From Carya illinoinensis (Eukaryota > Streptophyta > Magnoliopsida > Fagales > Juglandaceae), in NCBI RefSeq assembly GCF_018687715.1, contig NC_056759.1, positions 26,570,885 to 26,634,884 on the forward strand: DNA of 64,000 nucleotides, in the 5' to 3' direction. Made by a program: the position numbers and the translations under genes. The notes beneath the pieces are model-generated. The model ran no database searches. It was not told the DNA's origin and saw only the letters and a list, made by a program, of their open reading frames with translations. Below, piece by piece: positions 23,111-35,307 of this stretch (its first letter is position 1; every line of letters starts with the position of its first letter).

Positions 23111-23739
23111 TCAACTGAAAAATCTGAAAAAAAAATGCACAAAAAGTACTGTATATACAAAATTATTAAGATTAACGTGTTCCAGTTAATGTTATACAGG
23201 TAACTAAAGTCAATTGTAAAATTTGAATCAAACTGTTGAAGGAAAATTGCATAGTTAATTTCATTTTCTTTTGTGTATATTGAATATTGTACGCTTTAAT
23301 TTATTTCAATTCTTCAAGACAAATTCTCTTCTGTTTAACTATTATTTTGTTCTTTAATTTACTGCCTTTTTTTAATGCAAATGTGTTTAATATACTTATA
23401 CATTTGATTTCTTTGTAGATTAATAGCTTTCAATATAAGGACAATTATACATCAATAAAAGATATTTCTTCAAATACAAGGAATTGAAAAATCAAAATGA
23501 TCATGGTAGACAAATCAACCAAACAATTAAGTCAACGCTCGCTGTTGAAGTTCCAAAATCTAACATTGATTGATCCAGATGTATAATATTTATTTTTATC
23601 ATTTTTTTTTAAAAAAAATCTATCTTTCCTGTTATATAAATCTTATCTTACATATAGTTATATGTTAGCATTAAAAGATAGCTTATTCTTTTAATAATGC
23701 CTGCAATAGTGCATATTTTTGCCCCTTTACCCCTTAGTT
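23111..23739. other. AT-rich spacer, no gene seen; likely Helitron 3' part
   Basis: The stretch follows the last helicase motif. I looked for a Helitron 3' end (hairpin followed by CTRR) and did not find a convincing one. Confidence 0.35.
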
Positions 23740-25620
23740 CCTGAACATAATATTCTCATCAAAAAGCCTTCTTGCCCTGTGTGTCTCCCACTCCTCCTTC
23801 AATTGGAAACTTCATCTTGAGTTGGTATGGACCTGACCGCCGTGAGATTATTCAATGTTGGCTACCCTATTATAGCATTAAACAAGGAAGGCACCTTTAA
23901 GACTAAAAAGTCGGTCATAGTGGTCACAGTGCACATCCCTCTTCACTCCATTGGAGATGGTCTTAGCTTAGTGGCGTCTATGCCCATCTTTGTGAAAGCT
24001 TCTCAAAATAGTATGTCTGCTGAGCTTCCATTATCAGCGATGATGCACCTGGTAGTGCAATTTGCGACGGGTTACCATTAGCTCATCATCGTAAGGGTAT
24101 AATACTCTTTCACAATCCTCTTCTTTGAAAGAGATAGCTACTGAGGCGTCGCATTTTTGGTGCTTGGGCAGCCTGTCAGCTACATAGATTTTTTTGTATC
24201 TCACCCTTTAGGCGTGCACCCTCTTATTGGAAGATGATGCACTACCCCCGGCAAATCTGCCTGCTATTGTCCTGATTTTGCCTAGGGTTGCCTTGTCCTT
24301 GTCGTTATTTTGAGGCGCCTTGTCCCTGTCATTATTACGGGCGTCTTCCCTCTATGGGTGCTACCTATCCAACCTGTTGCTTCTACGTGGGTGGTATCCT
24401 CAAATTGTTATTTAGGCTTTGCTTGTTCCGCGACCATTCGTTCAAACTCTCCAGTGCCCGTTAGTTCAATCACTCTTTTCTTCATGGTCATGCAATCCTT
24501 TATCCAGTATGAGTCTGTTTGATGATGTTTGCAATACCGCCTGTCAGGTTTGGGTTGGCAGTGTTCTCTTTCTGATTCTTCCTTTTCTTGCACATTCAAA
24601 TTATTGTGGATGAGTTGAGTGTTATGCTCCTGTTGCCTTTCACGCCTCCTATCTTGGTGGTTCAGTGCAGCTTTCGTGTTGCCCGTATTATTTTTGCACT
24701 CCGCTTTTGTTTTCCCTATCCTTGGTTCTAAAAGATCCTATAATGTATCTTTGGCGTTGGCGAAGTCATCAGCCCTATCCATAAACTCTCTTAGGGAAGA
24801 GGGGGTCTTTTTAGCCAGTTTAGTCACGAACAAGCTAAGTGGCCAGATTTTACCCAATAGGGCGGCTAGGGTAATCTTCTTGTCTTGATCATCTGTTGTC
24901 AACCTCTCTTTATTAAAACAAGTGAGGTATGTCTTTAGGCTATTCTCTTCTCTTTGCTTAACAGTCAGGAGGTATTCCACTAGGTTGCTACACTTTCTAC
25001 TGGGCATAAATTGTATTAAGAATTGTCTAGCCAACTCTTTAAAGCTATCGACAATCTTTGCCGAGATGTTCCAAACCATCCTCTCGCCATTCCTCTCAGG
25101 ATCATAGGAAAAGTTCGAGAAGCAATTTCTCTTGGGAAATCATGAAGTGTGATATGTGCCTTCAAGTTCTCCAGGTGATCTATTGGATCCTTGTACCCAT
25201 CATACATCTCTATTTGTGGCACTTTAAACTTCAAGAGGAGTGGCACAGCCATTACTTCTGCTCCATAAGGCAAATATATGTGGCTTCAGAGCTGTTCCAC
25301 CGAGGAAGATCCGTCCATCTTCTTCGCCATCTCCTCATACTTGCTGACAAGGCTACGTAGCTCGTCATGCAGTTTCTTCTTTTCAACATTCTCTGTGTTC
25401 ACTCCCCTATTGCTATGTGTTTCTTGTTCTCCATGTTCGCTATGGTTGGGCATGGTAGTGTCACTGAGCTCGATTTTGCAGCACTTTAGTTCCTCGTTCT
25501 CTTTCCTCAGGTTTTTCATGGCATCCAATGCCATCTTCAGCTTTTCTTCTATCATTGCTAACCATGTTTCCATGTGTGTAGGTGTTGCGTTTGCATCACG
25601 AGTTGCTTGAGAATATGTCA
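23740..25620 (-). pseudogene. Tat-lineage Ty3/gypsy gag pseudogene, second locus
   Basis: Read from about 25620 downward, the minus strand encodes an N-terminal coiled-coil-like part with MEEKLKMALDAMKNLRKEN-type composition, the YDGYKDPIDHLENLKAHITL capsid block (about 25170-25230), ARGWFGT, FKELARQFL, FNKERLTTDDQDKKITLAAL (about 24880-24930) and LREFMDRADDFANA (about 24750-24800). Further down comes a Cys/His segment YCKHHQTDSYWIKDC (about 24500-24540). Frames change several times and stops interrupt. The region below 24400 corresponds to the gag-protease linker and carries no intact protein. No reverse transcriptase is present: the element is cut off near 23740, next to the Helitron remains. 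The locus is diverged from the copies at 1-1762 and 52280-53729. Confidence 0.85.
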
Positions 25621-26430
25621 TGGTCGGCATGAGAAAATCACATTGAAGTTTGATGAGAAACTAAAATCACAGAATATTGGATGGTATAGACAGCGCCACT
25701 GTAAAGGACATGTCCTACCACCAGTTGTGACCGTTCATTGCAAATAGTAACATTGGCGACAAGATGTGCTTGAGACACCTCCGAGGCCTAAGTCAATAAT
25801 AAATGAGAGATGATAGTTTAAGGGTGTTCAATCAAATGATCAGAGGGTTATCTATTGTCTCTATATATAGGTGTGGAGAATACTGGACGAGTACTATTAA
25901 TCGATCAACTTCATCTAAGACTTAGCCATAATAAGGACTATCCCTTACACCGCATAATTATTTGGTCACCATTCTATTCATATCCATAATGCAAGGATTT
26001 ATCCGCCCTAATAGATAGGAAGGCTAGAGTCCATGCACGATCCACATCTCCTTTTAGTAGTAATCATTTATGGAAGATGGGCATTGGGCCCCTAACTTGA
26101 GCCAAATCAACATTGACTCCTCAAGTTACCCTGCTAAATCCCATCTTGTGTACGCGTGGGGAATTTCATAATAAAAGATCTATTTATTTTTCTTTTTATA
26201 TACAAACCTTATCTTACTCAAATAGGGGATTGGAGACCCATCTATCTGCGCCGTCACGCATGGTCTACGACTTCCTTTCTATCACCCACTAAGCGATGTT
26301 TTCCTTTCTGTCGCCCAATTGTGAATACCCCTACTAGAGAGACTAATCTAAGCAGCTTGCCTATCTACAGTTCTAGGGATAGGCTAAAGTGCCTTTGCTA
26401 TAAGATCTCTATTGTACAGTAAGAAATGAG
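25621..26430 (-). other. Probable leader/LTR remnant of the second Tat gag locus
   Basis: By position this is the 5' untranslated part of the minus-strand gag element; GCCTAAGTCA (25786-25795) and GGGCCC (26094-26099) recall the leader at 1763-2200. No boundaries or target duplication were found and no protein is encoded. Confidence 0.35.
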
Positions 26431-26620
26431 AGGCTATGAGAGACTGTAAAGCAAACATATCATAGTGGATTTCTCCTCCCTAAATGCCCCATGGATGTAG
26501 GCAATATGCCAAACTGTGTAAACCTGTGTGTCCATGTCTTTTTTATATTCTCAGTGTTTATTTTTTATTCACTATCATGGATGTATGCATAGCTGCTCTA
26601 GAGCACATGAGGGGCTCCAT
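26431..26620 (+). mobile_element. Fragment resembling a copia LTR end
   Basis: The sequence contains ATGGATGTAGGCAATATGCC, CCAAACTGTGTAAACCTGTG and GTCCATGTCTTTTTT, an order typical of the 3' part of many plant Ty1/copia LTRs. Nothing recognisable of that element follows it directly. Confidence 0.4.
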
Positions 26621-26944
26621 ACCACACCAATCGAGGCTCACATCATCATAACAGACTAGGAATGACTCTTTCTTCCATTTCGATCTGTTGTGCAATTTTT
26701 GGCATTAACTAGTGTTGAAATGAATGCTATACATAATACTTTTCAATAAGAAATAATGAGAAATCAAAATACATATTCACATGCACAAACATCAACGTAC
26801 ATTCAATGCCTTTCCCAAACTTGTGCAATAATAATTTCACAAACAGTCTTTTGTATATTTTAATCATATAAAAAGTTGAATAATACCCAAAGCAAGCCAA
26901 CAAGCCCACATTTACATATAGAAATTCCAACATATATAGATTGT
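26621..26944. other. Spacer, no gene seen
   Basis: The stretch before the copia LTR fragment has no recognisable frame. One short minus-strand open frame (26727-26933) has no conserved features. Confidence 0.35.
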
Positions 26945-27087
26945 TGAAAGGACAAAAGGAAATGCAAGTTGAATGCCACCAACATGACCATGATCCAGCT
27001 GAATTGGACAGCCAACAATTCCAAAATGGCTCAGAAGAAAAAGGAAAGAAGGTGGAAACAATGGGGTAATGAATTAAAGCTACAACA
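26945..27087 (+). mobile_element. Truncated 5' LTR of a Ty1/copia element
   Basis: It begins TGAAAGGACAAAAGGAAATG and matches the first ~145 bp of the LTR at 28460-28882, including GAATTGGACA and AAAGGAAAGAAGGTGGAAAC. The match stops near 27087, where pol sequence begins after a short stretch. Confidence 0.8.
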
Positions 27088-27109
27088 CTGCAGATGGAAG
27101 TGTTGAGAG

Positions 27110-28455
27110 GTAAAAGGCACGGCTAGTGGCAAAGGGATACACATAACAGGAGGGGTTGGATTACCATGAGACTTTCTCTCCTATGGCAAAGTTAGTAAGA
27201 GTGATAACACTATTTGCTGTAGTAGCAATCAGAGGGTGGAATTTGCATCAATTGGATGTGAACAGTGCATTCCTCTGTGGTGATTTGGAGGAGGAGGTTT
27301 ATATGAAACTTCCACCAAGATATGCTGATAGTAATTGTGCATAAGTTTGCAAACTTCATAAGAGTTTGTATGGATTAAAACAGGCATCGAGGCAATGGTA
27401 TGCCAAGCTCTTAGATTTCATTGTTCAGAAGGGGTTCAAACAATCAAAAGTAGATTATAGTCTGTTTACAAGGTTAGTGGGAGAGTCTTTTGTAGCTGTA
27501 CTTGTCTATGTGGATGATCTTATCATCGCAGGTAATGACCCGGACATTGCCCATTCTCTCAAATCTTCCCTACATGACAGATTTATGATAAAAGATTTAG
27601 GTGCTTTAAAGTGCTTTCTTGGGTTGGAAGTGGCACGATCAGAAAATAGGATTTATGTCAAAGAAAATATGCACTCGAAATATTACAGACTCGGGAACCA
27701 TTGGAGCTGCACCTACTAAGATTCCTTTGGATCAAAATAGCAAATTGCCCACGTATCAAGGTGCTTTGCTTAAGAATCCTTCTATCTACAAAGACTCATT
27801 GAAAGGCTTCTTTACCTCACCATCACCAGACCAGATTTAGCATATTTAGTCCAATTGCTTAGCCAATCCACGCAAGCTTCTAGAGTCCCACATTTAAACA
27901 CTACTCATAAGGTGCTAAGGTACATAAAGAGAGCTCTAGGACAAGGCTTGTTGTAATCTTCACAATCAAATCTACAACTTTAGCTGTACTCTGATTTGGA
28001 TTGGGGAGCATGCCCAAATACATGAAGTTCTATGACAGTGGCTTTCTTGGTCCTTCTCTAGTGTCTTGGAAATCTAAGAAACAAAACACCATTTCTAAGT
28101 CCTCAGTTGAAGCTAAATATAGGGCCATGGCAAGTGCTTGCTGTGAATTAACTTGGTTAAGGTTTTTGCTTCAAGACTTAATGGTAGATCATCCCCAGGT
28201 AGCTATATTACATTGTGACAACAAGGCTGCATTACGCATTATAGCAAATTCAGTGTTCCATGAACAGATTAAGCACATAGAGCTCAATTGTCGTTTGATC
28301 TGTGACAAAATCCAAGAAGGAAGTGTCATTACTAAGCAGGTAAGTAGTGGATCACAAGTTGCAGATATATTGACTAAGGCACTGGGATCTAACAGCTTCT
28401 ACACACACTACCCAAGATGGGAGCAGAAAACATCTACTCTCCATCTCGCGGAGGG
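27110..28455 (+). pseudogene. Ty1/copia pol remnant: reverse transcriptase and RNase H
   Basis: The frame opens inside the reverse transcriptase with AKGYT, then DYHETFSPMAKLV, NSAFLCGDLEEEVYMKLP and, after an in-frame TAA at about 27342, SLYGLKQASRQWYAKL. The catalytic YVDDLIIAGN is intact at about 27510-27540. After 27719 the frame shifts. RNase H follows at 28050-28400, with SWKSKKQNTISKSSVEAKYR and the end motif KHIELNCRLICDKI, ADILTKAL. Gag, protease and integrase are missing from in front of it, so a large internal deletion joins the LTR directly to pol. A purine-rich tract (28447-28459) precedes the next LTR. Confidence 0.9.
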
Positions 28456-28459
28456 CTAT

Positions 28460-28882
28460 TGAAAGCACAAAAAGAAATGCAAGGTGAGTGCCACCAACAT
28501 GACCATGATCCAACTGAATTGGACAACCAACAAGTCCAGAATGGCTCAGAAGAAAAAGGAAAGAAGGTGGAAACAATGGGAGTAATGGATTAAAGCTGCA
28601 ATATGTAAAGGCAGCAACGAGTTTTTGCTTTTGTTCTTTTCTATTTTGTTTTCAGTACAGCACAAAACTTTGTTTTCTTTGTTGCTTATGTACAGGTTTT
28701 GTCATCAAGTTTCCCCATTACTTCTGTATAAATACGAAGCTTGAATGTATAGAAAACATAACAAATAGAAATAGCTCAATGAGAAGAGCAGAGGAAATTT
28801 TTTCTCTAATATTGCCTTACTTGTTTTTTGATCTTCAATAGTAGCATAGTGTCTGCAATTTTTCTAGTTTCCCTTTTCTTAT
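28460..28882 (+). mobile_element. LTR of the Ty1/copia element
   Basis: It starts TGAAAGCACAAAAAGAAATG directly after a purine tract and ends just before the primer binding site at 28884. A TGTATAAATACGAAGC stretch near 28725 could serve as a TATA region. The length of about 423 bp is normal for plant copia LTRs. Confidence 0.8.
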
Positions 28883-28883
28883 A

Positions 28884-28895
28884 TGGTATTAGAGC
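28884..28895 (+). other. Primer binding site (initiator Met tRNA type)
   Basis: TGGTATTAGAGC is one base from TGGTATCAGAGC, the usual complement of the 3' end of the initiator methionine tRNA. It lies directly after the LTR and directly before the gag start codon. Confidence 0.75.
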
Positions 28896-29340
28896 ATGGT
28901 TGATTCCATTAACTCCAATGCCAATCAAAATGCAAATCCAAACTCAAATAATTCTGATTCATCCCAACCAAACAATATTTATTTTATTGGTTCCAATGAC
29001 AATTCTAGAGTCCTTGTCACTCAAATGCTTGATTCAAGCAACTATCATTCTTGGGCACGTTCAATGAAAAGAGCTATTCGCATCAAAAATAAACTTGGGT
29101 TTGTTTATGGAAGCATTTGTGAACCATCTGAGGCTGATAGTCCATTGATGGATCATTGGCTTCGATGCAAAGACATAGTCATCACCTGGCTACAAAAACA
29201 CTATGTCTGTTGACATTTAGAGCAACACCCTTTATGTTGAGATTGCTCACCAATTGTGGAAGGAACTTGAACAATGACTTGCATAGCAAAATGCTCCCAG
29301 GATATATATTTTCTATTCTTGACGTGCAGATTGTGTTGAA
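28896..29340 (+). pseudogene. Ty1/copia gag remnant
   Basis: The ATG at 28896 opens a frame with an Asn/Ser-rich start, then SSNYHSWARSMKRAI and KLGFVYGSI, the hallmark of copia gag N-terminal domains. After a stop at about 29211 the homology continues in frame-shifted form with LYVEIAHQLWKELE and a RIYIF-like block. It ends near 29340 and no protease or integrase follows. Confidence 0.85.
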
Positions 29341-30929
29341 TCATGTTTAATAGAGGAAGAAAACATAGTATATAGGAGGGAACATCCTCCAATGCACAGA
29401 ATTGACCTGCATTTTCAGTCATGCATTCGTCACTCCATACATATCGTATACTTATCATACATAGACATTCGATTCATTTTAAAATGTTGCGAGGTAAGCT
29501 TTTTCTTTAAAAACATTTTCTTTCATAAAACAGTTCCCCACACCTCGCTGCTTTCATTTCTTAAAGAGTCTGTTCATGCATATATCTTTTCTTACGTACA
29601 TTCATGCATACATACATGCCTTCTTTCTTTACATGCATACATTCTTTCTTATTGCTTTCATTGGCCGTTGCACACTTGCGCCCTGTATACTAGTGTTAGC
29701 AATCTTTTGGACCTGATTCCGCCTGTTGCCATGAGTTGGTAATCCATTCTGTTAAGGTGCAGCTTGGGTGCACTACCAGTATTACTTACCCATCATTGCA
29801 ATCTATCCAGTCCATTCCTTCGGTACCTTTCCATTTTCGTTCATGTGGCCGTTATGTTTCTTCATATATCATGCATTCAGTCCATTCATTCCTTTTCAGA
29901 TATTTCCTTCCTTTACAATCCATTCATTCCTTTACAGTTCTTTCATTCCTTTCATTCAGTTCTTACAATTCTTAACAGTTCTTATAGTCATTTCGTTCAT
30001 AAAAAGTCATTTTAAAAGCATTGGACATTTTAAAAACAATTTTCTTTTCATGGCATCGTTTAAAATGTCAGTTTGTTCCTCATTTAAAGCATCTATTTGT
30101 TTCCTTTTGTGAACATACATACAATACGTACCACTTATAGCATCCATCCACATGCAAACACTTATATACTTTTGGTGGGTGAAAAGGGGCTGCCAAGGAG
30201 GGCCGTTACTTATACTTGAAAACTTATGCTTAGCTTTCTTTCTTAAAAAGCCTTTCGCGTCATTTTGTAAAGCATTTTAAAGAAAAAGATTTCATTTTCA
30301 TCTTCTTTTATTTAGGAAAAACTCTAGAAGAATATGAACTCAATACTTACTTGAACTTCATGCCATACTCATTCCATGCAGTGCATTTGTCTGTGTGTCA
30401 GATGGCAATCTACATACATACAGATAACCTTATGTCATTCTCTATCTAATGCATAAACAACTATACTAGAAATAGAACTATGCTTCACTTGAAACACTTT
30501 CCATCCATTCCTAGGCTCTTACATGCCATTTACCATGCTAAAATTTTCGAAGTCCTATTCCTTATAGTGAACCTCCGAAATCACCTTAGGGTTAAGACAT
30601 TAAAACTTTTGTCTTACTCTTCTATTTCCACATTCCGATGCATGATTTTGACCGACAGAGTCACACATTCCAATCTTAGATGATATACTCATCACTACCT
30701 TCATACATCCTAACCCATACTCAATGCTCATTCCCATCCATGCATGCCACATGACTTTAAGCCAACTCTGACGCTTAAATATCGTGCAACCAGACTGAGG
30801 GCAGATTACCCATTACATATGGTAAACCTGTCCGGCACATGTGTCTCGCCAAAGAAACATGTATCTTATCCCTTTTATCACCTAAGACCAACTTATAGTT
30901 TAACGAACACCCGCTTGTATAAACAAGTT
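29341..30929. other. Non-coding repeat-derived stretch, probably retroelement leader
   Basis: The sequence is rich in CATTCATTCCTTT and CATACATACATG-like phrases and has no conserved frame on either strand. It lies downstream, in the minus sense, of the primer binding site at 30930-30945, so at least the part next to it is likely the internal leader of that element. A donor-like AAGTAAGTAT on the minus strand near 30340 recalls LTRs in this window. Confidence 0.35.
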
Positions 30930-30945
30930 CCATACTCTGATACCA
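30930..30945 (-). other. Primer binding site (minus strand)
   Basis: The minus strand reads TGGTATCAGAGTATGG, matching the first ten bases of the usual initiator Met tRNA complement. Its position beside the LTR at 30946-33171 sets the element's orientation as minus. Confidence 0.65.
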
Positions 30946-32201
30946 ACTTACTTAGACCTGGTTGATAGGACTCTTCCTACTTTCTTGCCCTGTACAAGTT
31001 CATCCCGATGCTTAACAAGAGGACTGCATTCACAAATGCACATATGTCACGTCACGTAGCTCGAGACTAACCCTGAGTCACGTCAGGACACTCGTCATAC
31101 TTCCGTTGCACTACTATAATACCTTTCCACCACTTCACACATACTCTCAGCCATAAGTCAACCATAAGGTGACACCCGTCACCTCGAACTATAGGCCACG
31201 TCACAACTACTTCAGGACACTGTTACACAGTTTTCAATGCTACACAATACACTCTACGCTCCTCAACTACACAACCATTTTGTTCTTAGTGACACGCCAT
31301 ACTGTGCATTGCTACACAACACAGAGCACACACCATGTGTACTCTCTTCCACTCACACCACACCACGTATCACTACGATGCACGTCACATGGTGTGTCAC
31401 TGTACTACATGGAGTATGCTCCATGTGTACTCCCTTCACACCACGCCGCATCACAACTACGGCATACACCTCACACCCATACTTTACAGCAAAGTCCACA
31501 ATACTACACAATTATACCCCACAGTTCACTACACAACCACACTTTACAACGAACTCCACAATACTAACAACATAGTCCACAACCTATTAACTAACATATA
31601 TCATAAATAATGAGAGATAGAGGCTTATACCATCGATTGGATAACCTGTGCATCGCTCACTGCCCGTCACGATCAAGACGTCAGAGGAGTCGTACATGGC
31701 GGTTAACATCGCATACAGTGGAGGTTAGCCACCGTACGTGGCTGTCCACCACATAAAGTGGCGGTTTGAGCTTGGGAATAGCTAGGTGTGGTCTTGTAAA
31801 GTCTTGTAAAGTCTCAAGGTGTAATCATGGTGGTCTGGGGTGGTGGCATCATGTCGTGAATAGTGCACCCGAGAGAGAGTGAGGATGCTTGAGGTTGAGG
31901 AATGCTATGGAATTTCATGGGAAGCTAGGGGGAGGAAGAGAGAAGCTGGTGGAAGTGCTTGGTGGCAGGGGAGTGGTGCACGATGGCGCTATGGCCATCG
32001 ATGGTAGATCTAGGTCATGAGAGACTCATTTCGGGTAGAGAGAGAGAAAGACTTGTGGAGGAGATGAGGAGGTGCTGGTAGTTTCTTGGTGGCTAGAGAT
32101 CACGATGGTGGTGCTTGGTGGCCTAACTGGCTATGCACGTCGGTGCTAGGAGCTGTGCATGATGAAGTTGTGCATGAGGAGTCCCGTGAGTGAGGTAGCT
32201 C

Positions 32202-32204
<3 letters not shown>

Positions 32205-32256
<52 letters not shown>
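32205..32256. repeat. (GA)26 microsatellite
   Basis: An almost uninterrupted GA run inside the LTR. It produces open frames of alternating Arg/Glu or Ser/Leu that are not genes. Confidence 0.95.
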
Positions 32257-32258
<2 letters not shown>

Positions 32259-32515
32259 GGGTGGAACGGACCATGGAAGGGAAGCGCACGGAGTGGGGAT
32301 GCCGTTGGTGGTGGTCGGTGGCCACGTTGGCCGCGGTAGGAGGAGATAAATGGGTTTTCATACCCATTTGGTTAAAGGGAGGAGGAGAGAGAATGGGTTG
32401 CTGGTGGGACTCACCACCAGTGGGGATGGGCTTGCCAGCGAGAGGGCGAGCTGCCGGTGGTAAAGGTGGAGATGGGCGGTTGGTAGTGACGCCGGCTGGG
32501 AGGAGGAGCCGCACA

Positions 32516-32615
<100 letters not shown>

Positions 32616-33171
32616 AGGGGCTTGGGTACTTAATCCAGGCCCTTCGTTTCAAAATTTTCAAAACAATCTAACAGTGAGTTTAAATACTGATTTAAAAATA
32701 CGTAAGTATTTTATTTTAAAATAAAACACTGAGAGGAATTAAGATAGAATATTATTTTATAAACTTTAGTTTATAAAATAATATTCTTTCATCATTAATT
32801 AAAATGATGAAGTCTCGTTAATCACTCAAAGAGAATAAAATTATTTAAATTAATTTAGAGTTTTCAACATAAATTTAAATCTCGTAATATTTTTAAATGA
32901 CTAAAATATTCTATTTAAAATAATTTTTCACATCTATAATATTTTTAGAGTTTATCAAAATATTATAATTGTATTATTTAAAAACAAGTTTAATCCAATA
33001 ACACTGAAAATATCACATATAAATATTTTCATAATATTTAAAATATTCGTAAGCTTTAAAATAATGGGCTTGCTTTAAAATTCGCTTAGTATCTTTTAGA
33101 ACACGCCATCGAGATACGGCATGTAGAACGAGGCTTGTAATTATAGAAGAAAGAAGGAGCAGGTTATTACA

Positions 33172-34007
33172 AAAAATATCAAGTCTGAATTCAAAGACAT
33201 AAGCTGGGTTACAATATACGATCATGATGCCTATCGTTGATCAACTAAGTGACATGGAGGCTCGTATGACATGACTATTAAACATCGTGGAATGTAAAAT
33301 AGGAATCAATTTTGTATCTTTTGCTATTTTCTAATTCTAGTTCATGGTATCAGACATTATCGACAGTGTGTAAAAGTGTTCCTACATCTAATTTTGTTTT
33401 TTAAATGAAAATTTATTAAGTTATCTTATTGCTTGCTCTTAGTATATTGTATTTACAAGTTTCCGAAATAACTTTTGAAATGTGGGGGCCTAATCATACA
33501 AAAAAGCCCATCAATCTTGAAATACAAGAAAACCCATAATGTGTATTTTCAGTTCAAAAAAAAAAATTGTTTATTTGCACACTTTTTTACTTAAAAATAG
33601 TTTAAAGAAAGTTGTTCAAATTATCAAAATTGATAATTATATATTAGTTAATTGAATTAGTTAATTAATAATTATATATTGAAAATTTTATATTGTCAAT
33701 AGTCATAGGTTAGATGAAAATTGCATAATTCACTTATATAACTACTATATAAAATAATATATATAATTTATAAAAAAATATTTAAAAATATATATTTATA
33801 GTTCGGTCAGTCCAGTTTGGTTTGGGGTCAAAAAACTCCACCCCAAGACTAAACTGAATTCGGTCCCACAAATGGAGGATCGAAACTGGCCAAACAAGTT
33901 TTCAGTTTGATCCGATCTAATTTTCTAGTCCGGACTGAAAATTTTACATCCCTAATCATCGTTACGCCAATAATAATACTAATTTTAATAAATTATATTT
34001 CATTATC
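33172..34007. other. AT-rich spacer with a possible hAT-type MITE end
   Basis: No gene was recognised. Around 33800-33956 are GGTCAGTCCAGTTTGG and GTCCGGACTGAAAATTTTAC, and the stretch ends TTACATCCCTA, which looks like the terminus of a hAT-type MITE. The other end was not found. Confidence 0.35.
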
Positions 34008-35307
34008 TAGGAATGGGATGGAGGCTCCCATATCTGGCCAACCCGTTTGACCCCCACCTGGAGCGAGAGGTGCCCACTAGCACAAGGTGGGTGTGCAGGC
34101 ATATGCCCGCAAAGAATAGGTGCTAGAGGGTGGGGCTCGGGTTGGCCACAGGCCTGCTCAACCCAATATATATAAATTAAAAAAGAATAAGATTTGTAAT
34201 GAAACTTTAGGGTTTCAATCCAAAATCCTAATTTGTCTTTGGATTTTAGATTGAAACCCTAAATAAGGTTTGTGACTCATTATGAAACCCCTAACCCAAT
34301 TTATTTTGGGGTTTCGTAACTGAAACCCTAAACTATTTTGGGGTTTCAAATTGAGAGATTGTCAGTACTATTTTGGTCATCTCTATTTCTAACGTAGCCT
34401 CAGAGTTCGCATTTAGCACTAGGGGTGTATATTGGATCTATTTTAGAGTTTATTATTTCCCAACACTCATAATTGAATCAAAGGAAGTCAATTCAGGTTC
34501 CGAATGTGGTAAACTTTGTGAAGAGCTATGAGCAAGATTATGTTAATCAGCTTGGAAGCGATAATCACTCTTAATTCATTATTTTCCTTTTGCTAATGAT
34601 ATATTGTGTTATATTTATTTGGAAAACTTTATTACAAATTCTGTTATTGTACAAACAACTTCGGGAAAAAAGGCTCTATCTCAATCTACATTGGCCACAA
34701 TTTGACTTTATACACAATCATTGGTCTATTAATTTCGTTAGTTAACTTCTATTGTTGAGACATAATATTATTCATATTCTCATTTGTTTTTCTTTTTAGC
34801 TTTTATGATGTAACTCAAAAAGCCCAAATGCTTGCTATGTTACCTTTATTTCTTTTTTTTTTTTAATGTATATTTGTTTCAGTTGTAATACCATTGCTAA
34901 GATTCAAGCTAGTTGACAATTTATAATATTTTTAAATTATTTAGAATAGTTCTAGACTAATAAGTAATTGTTTATACTGCTTATAATAGGTTAGACTTAT
35001 TAGTAAGCAACTTTATTAGGTTTATTTATATTTAGAGAACATTTATACTTTATCTTTTATAAGTTTAATTTCAATTGAAGTGAAAAATTGAAAACAGGTT
35101 TTTGGGCTAAAATTGAAGTGAAAATAGTTTTTTAGCCAATTTCTAGGCAAAAAATTGGCCTAAAAATAAGTTTGGACCCATTAAGGCTCACAAGGGGCAA
35201 ATGGCCTGAGGGACCAATCCGCCCCTCAACATCCAGATAGGAGGCTGGCCAGGGGCCCAACTCACCCCCTCACTTATGTGTGGGAGTGGGGTTGGGTGGG
35301 TAGCACT
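34008..35307. mobile_element. Probable non-autonomous hAT-type element
   Basis: GC-rich ends flank an AT-rich interior. The left end is TAGGAATGGGATGGAGGC. The right end, reverse-complemented, reads TAGGAGTGCTACCCACCC. Subterminal parts on both sides are rich in GGCC, CCACC and GGGTGG phrases. The eight bases outside each end, TCATTATC and TTATTATT, agree at six positions, a possible worn 8 bp target duplication. No transposase frame was seen in the ~1.3 kb. Confidence 0.45.
34209..34260. repeat. Near-perfect 20 bp hairpin built on telo-box motifs
   Basis: The arms 34209-34228 and 34241-34260 are reverse complements at 19 of 20 positions, around a 12-base loop. The outer part of each arm is AGGGTTTCAATC / GATTGAAACCCT. 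Two further AAACCCTAA- or AAACCCCTAA-like motifs follow at about 34285 and 34322. Confidence 0.85.

Noticed and set aside
31169..31610. Three overlapping His/Thr-rich open frames
   Set aside because: They are in AC-rich repeated DNA of an LTR; the codon pattern follows the repeat.
34201..34335. Interstitial telomere repeat array
   Set aside because: Only scattered telo-box-like units occur, not a tandem TTTAGGG array.
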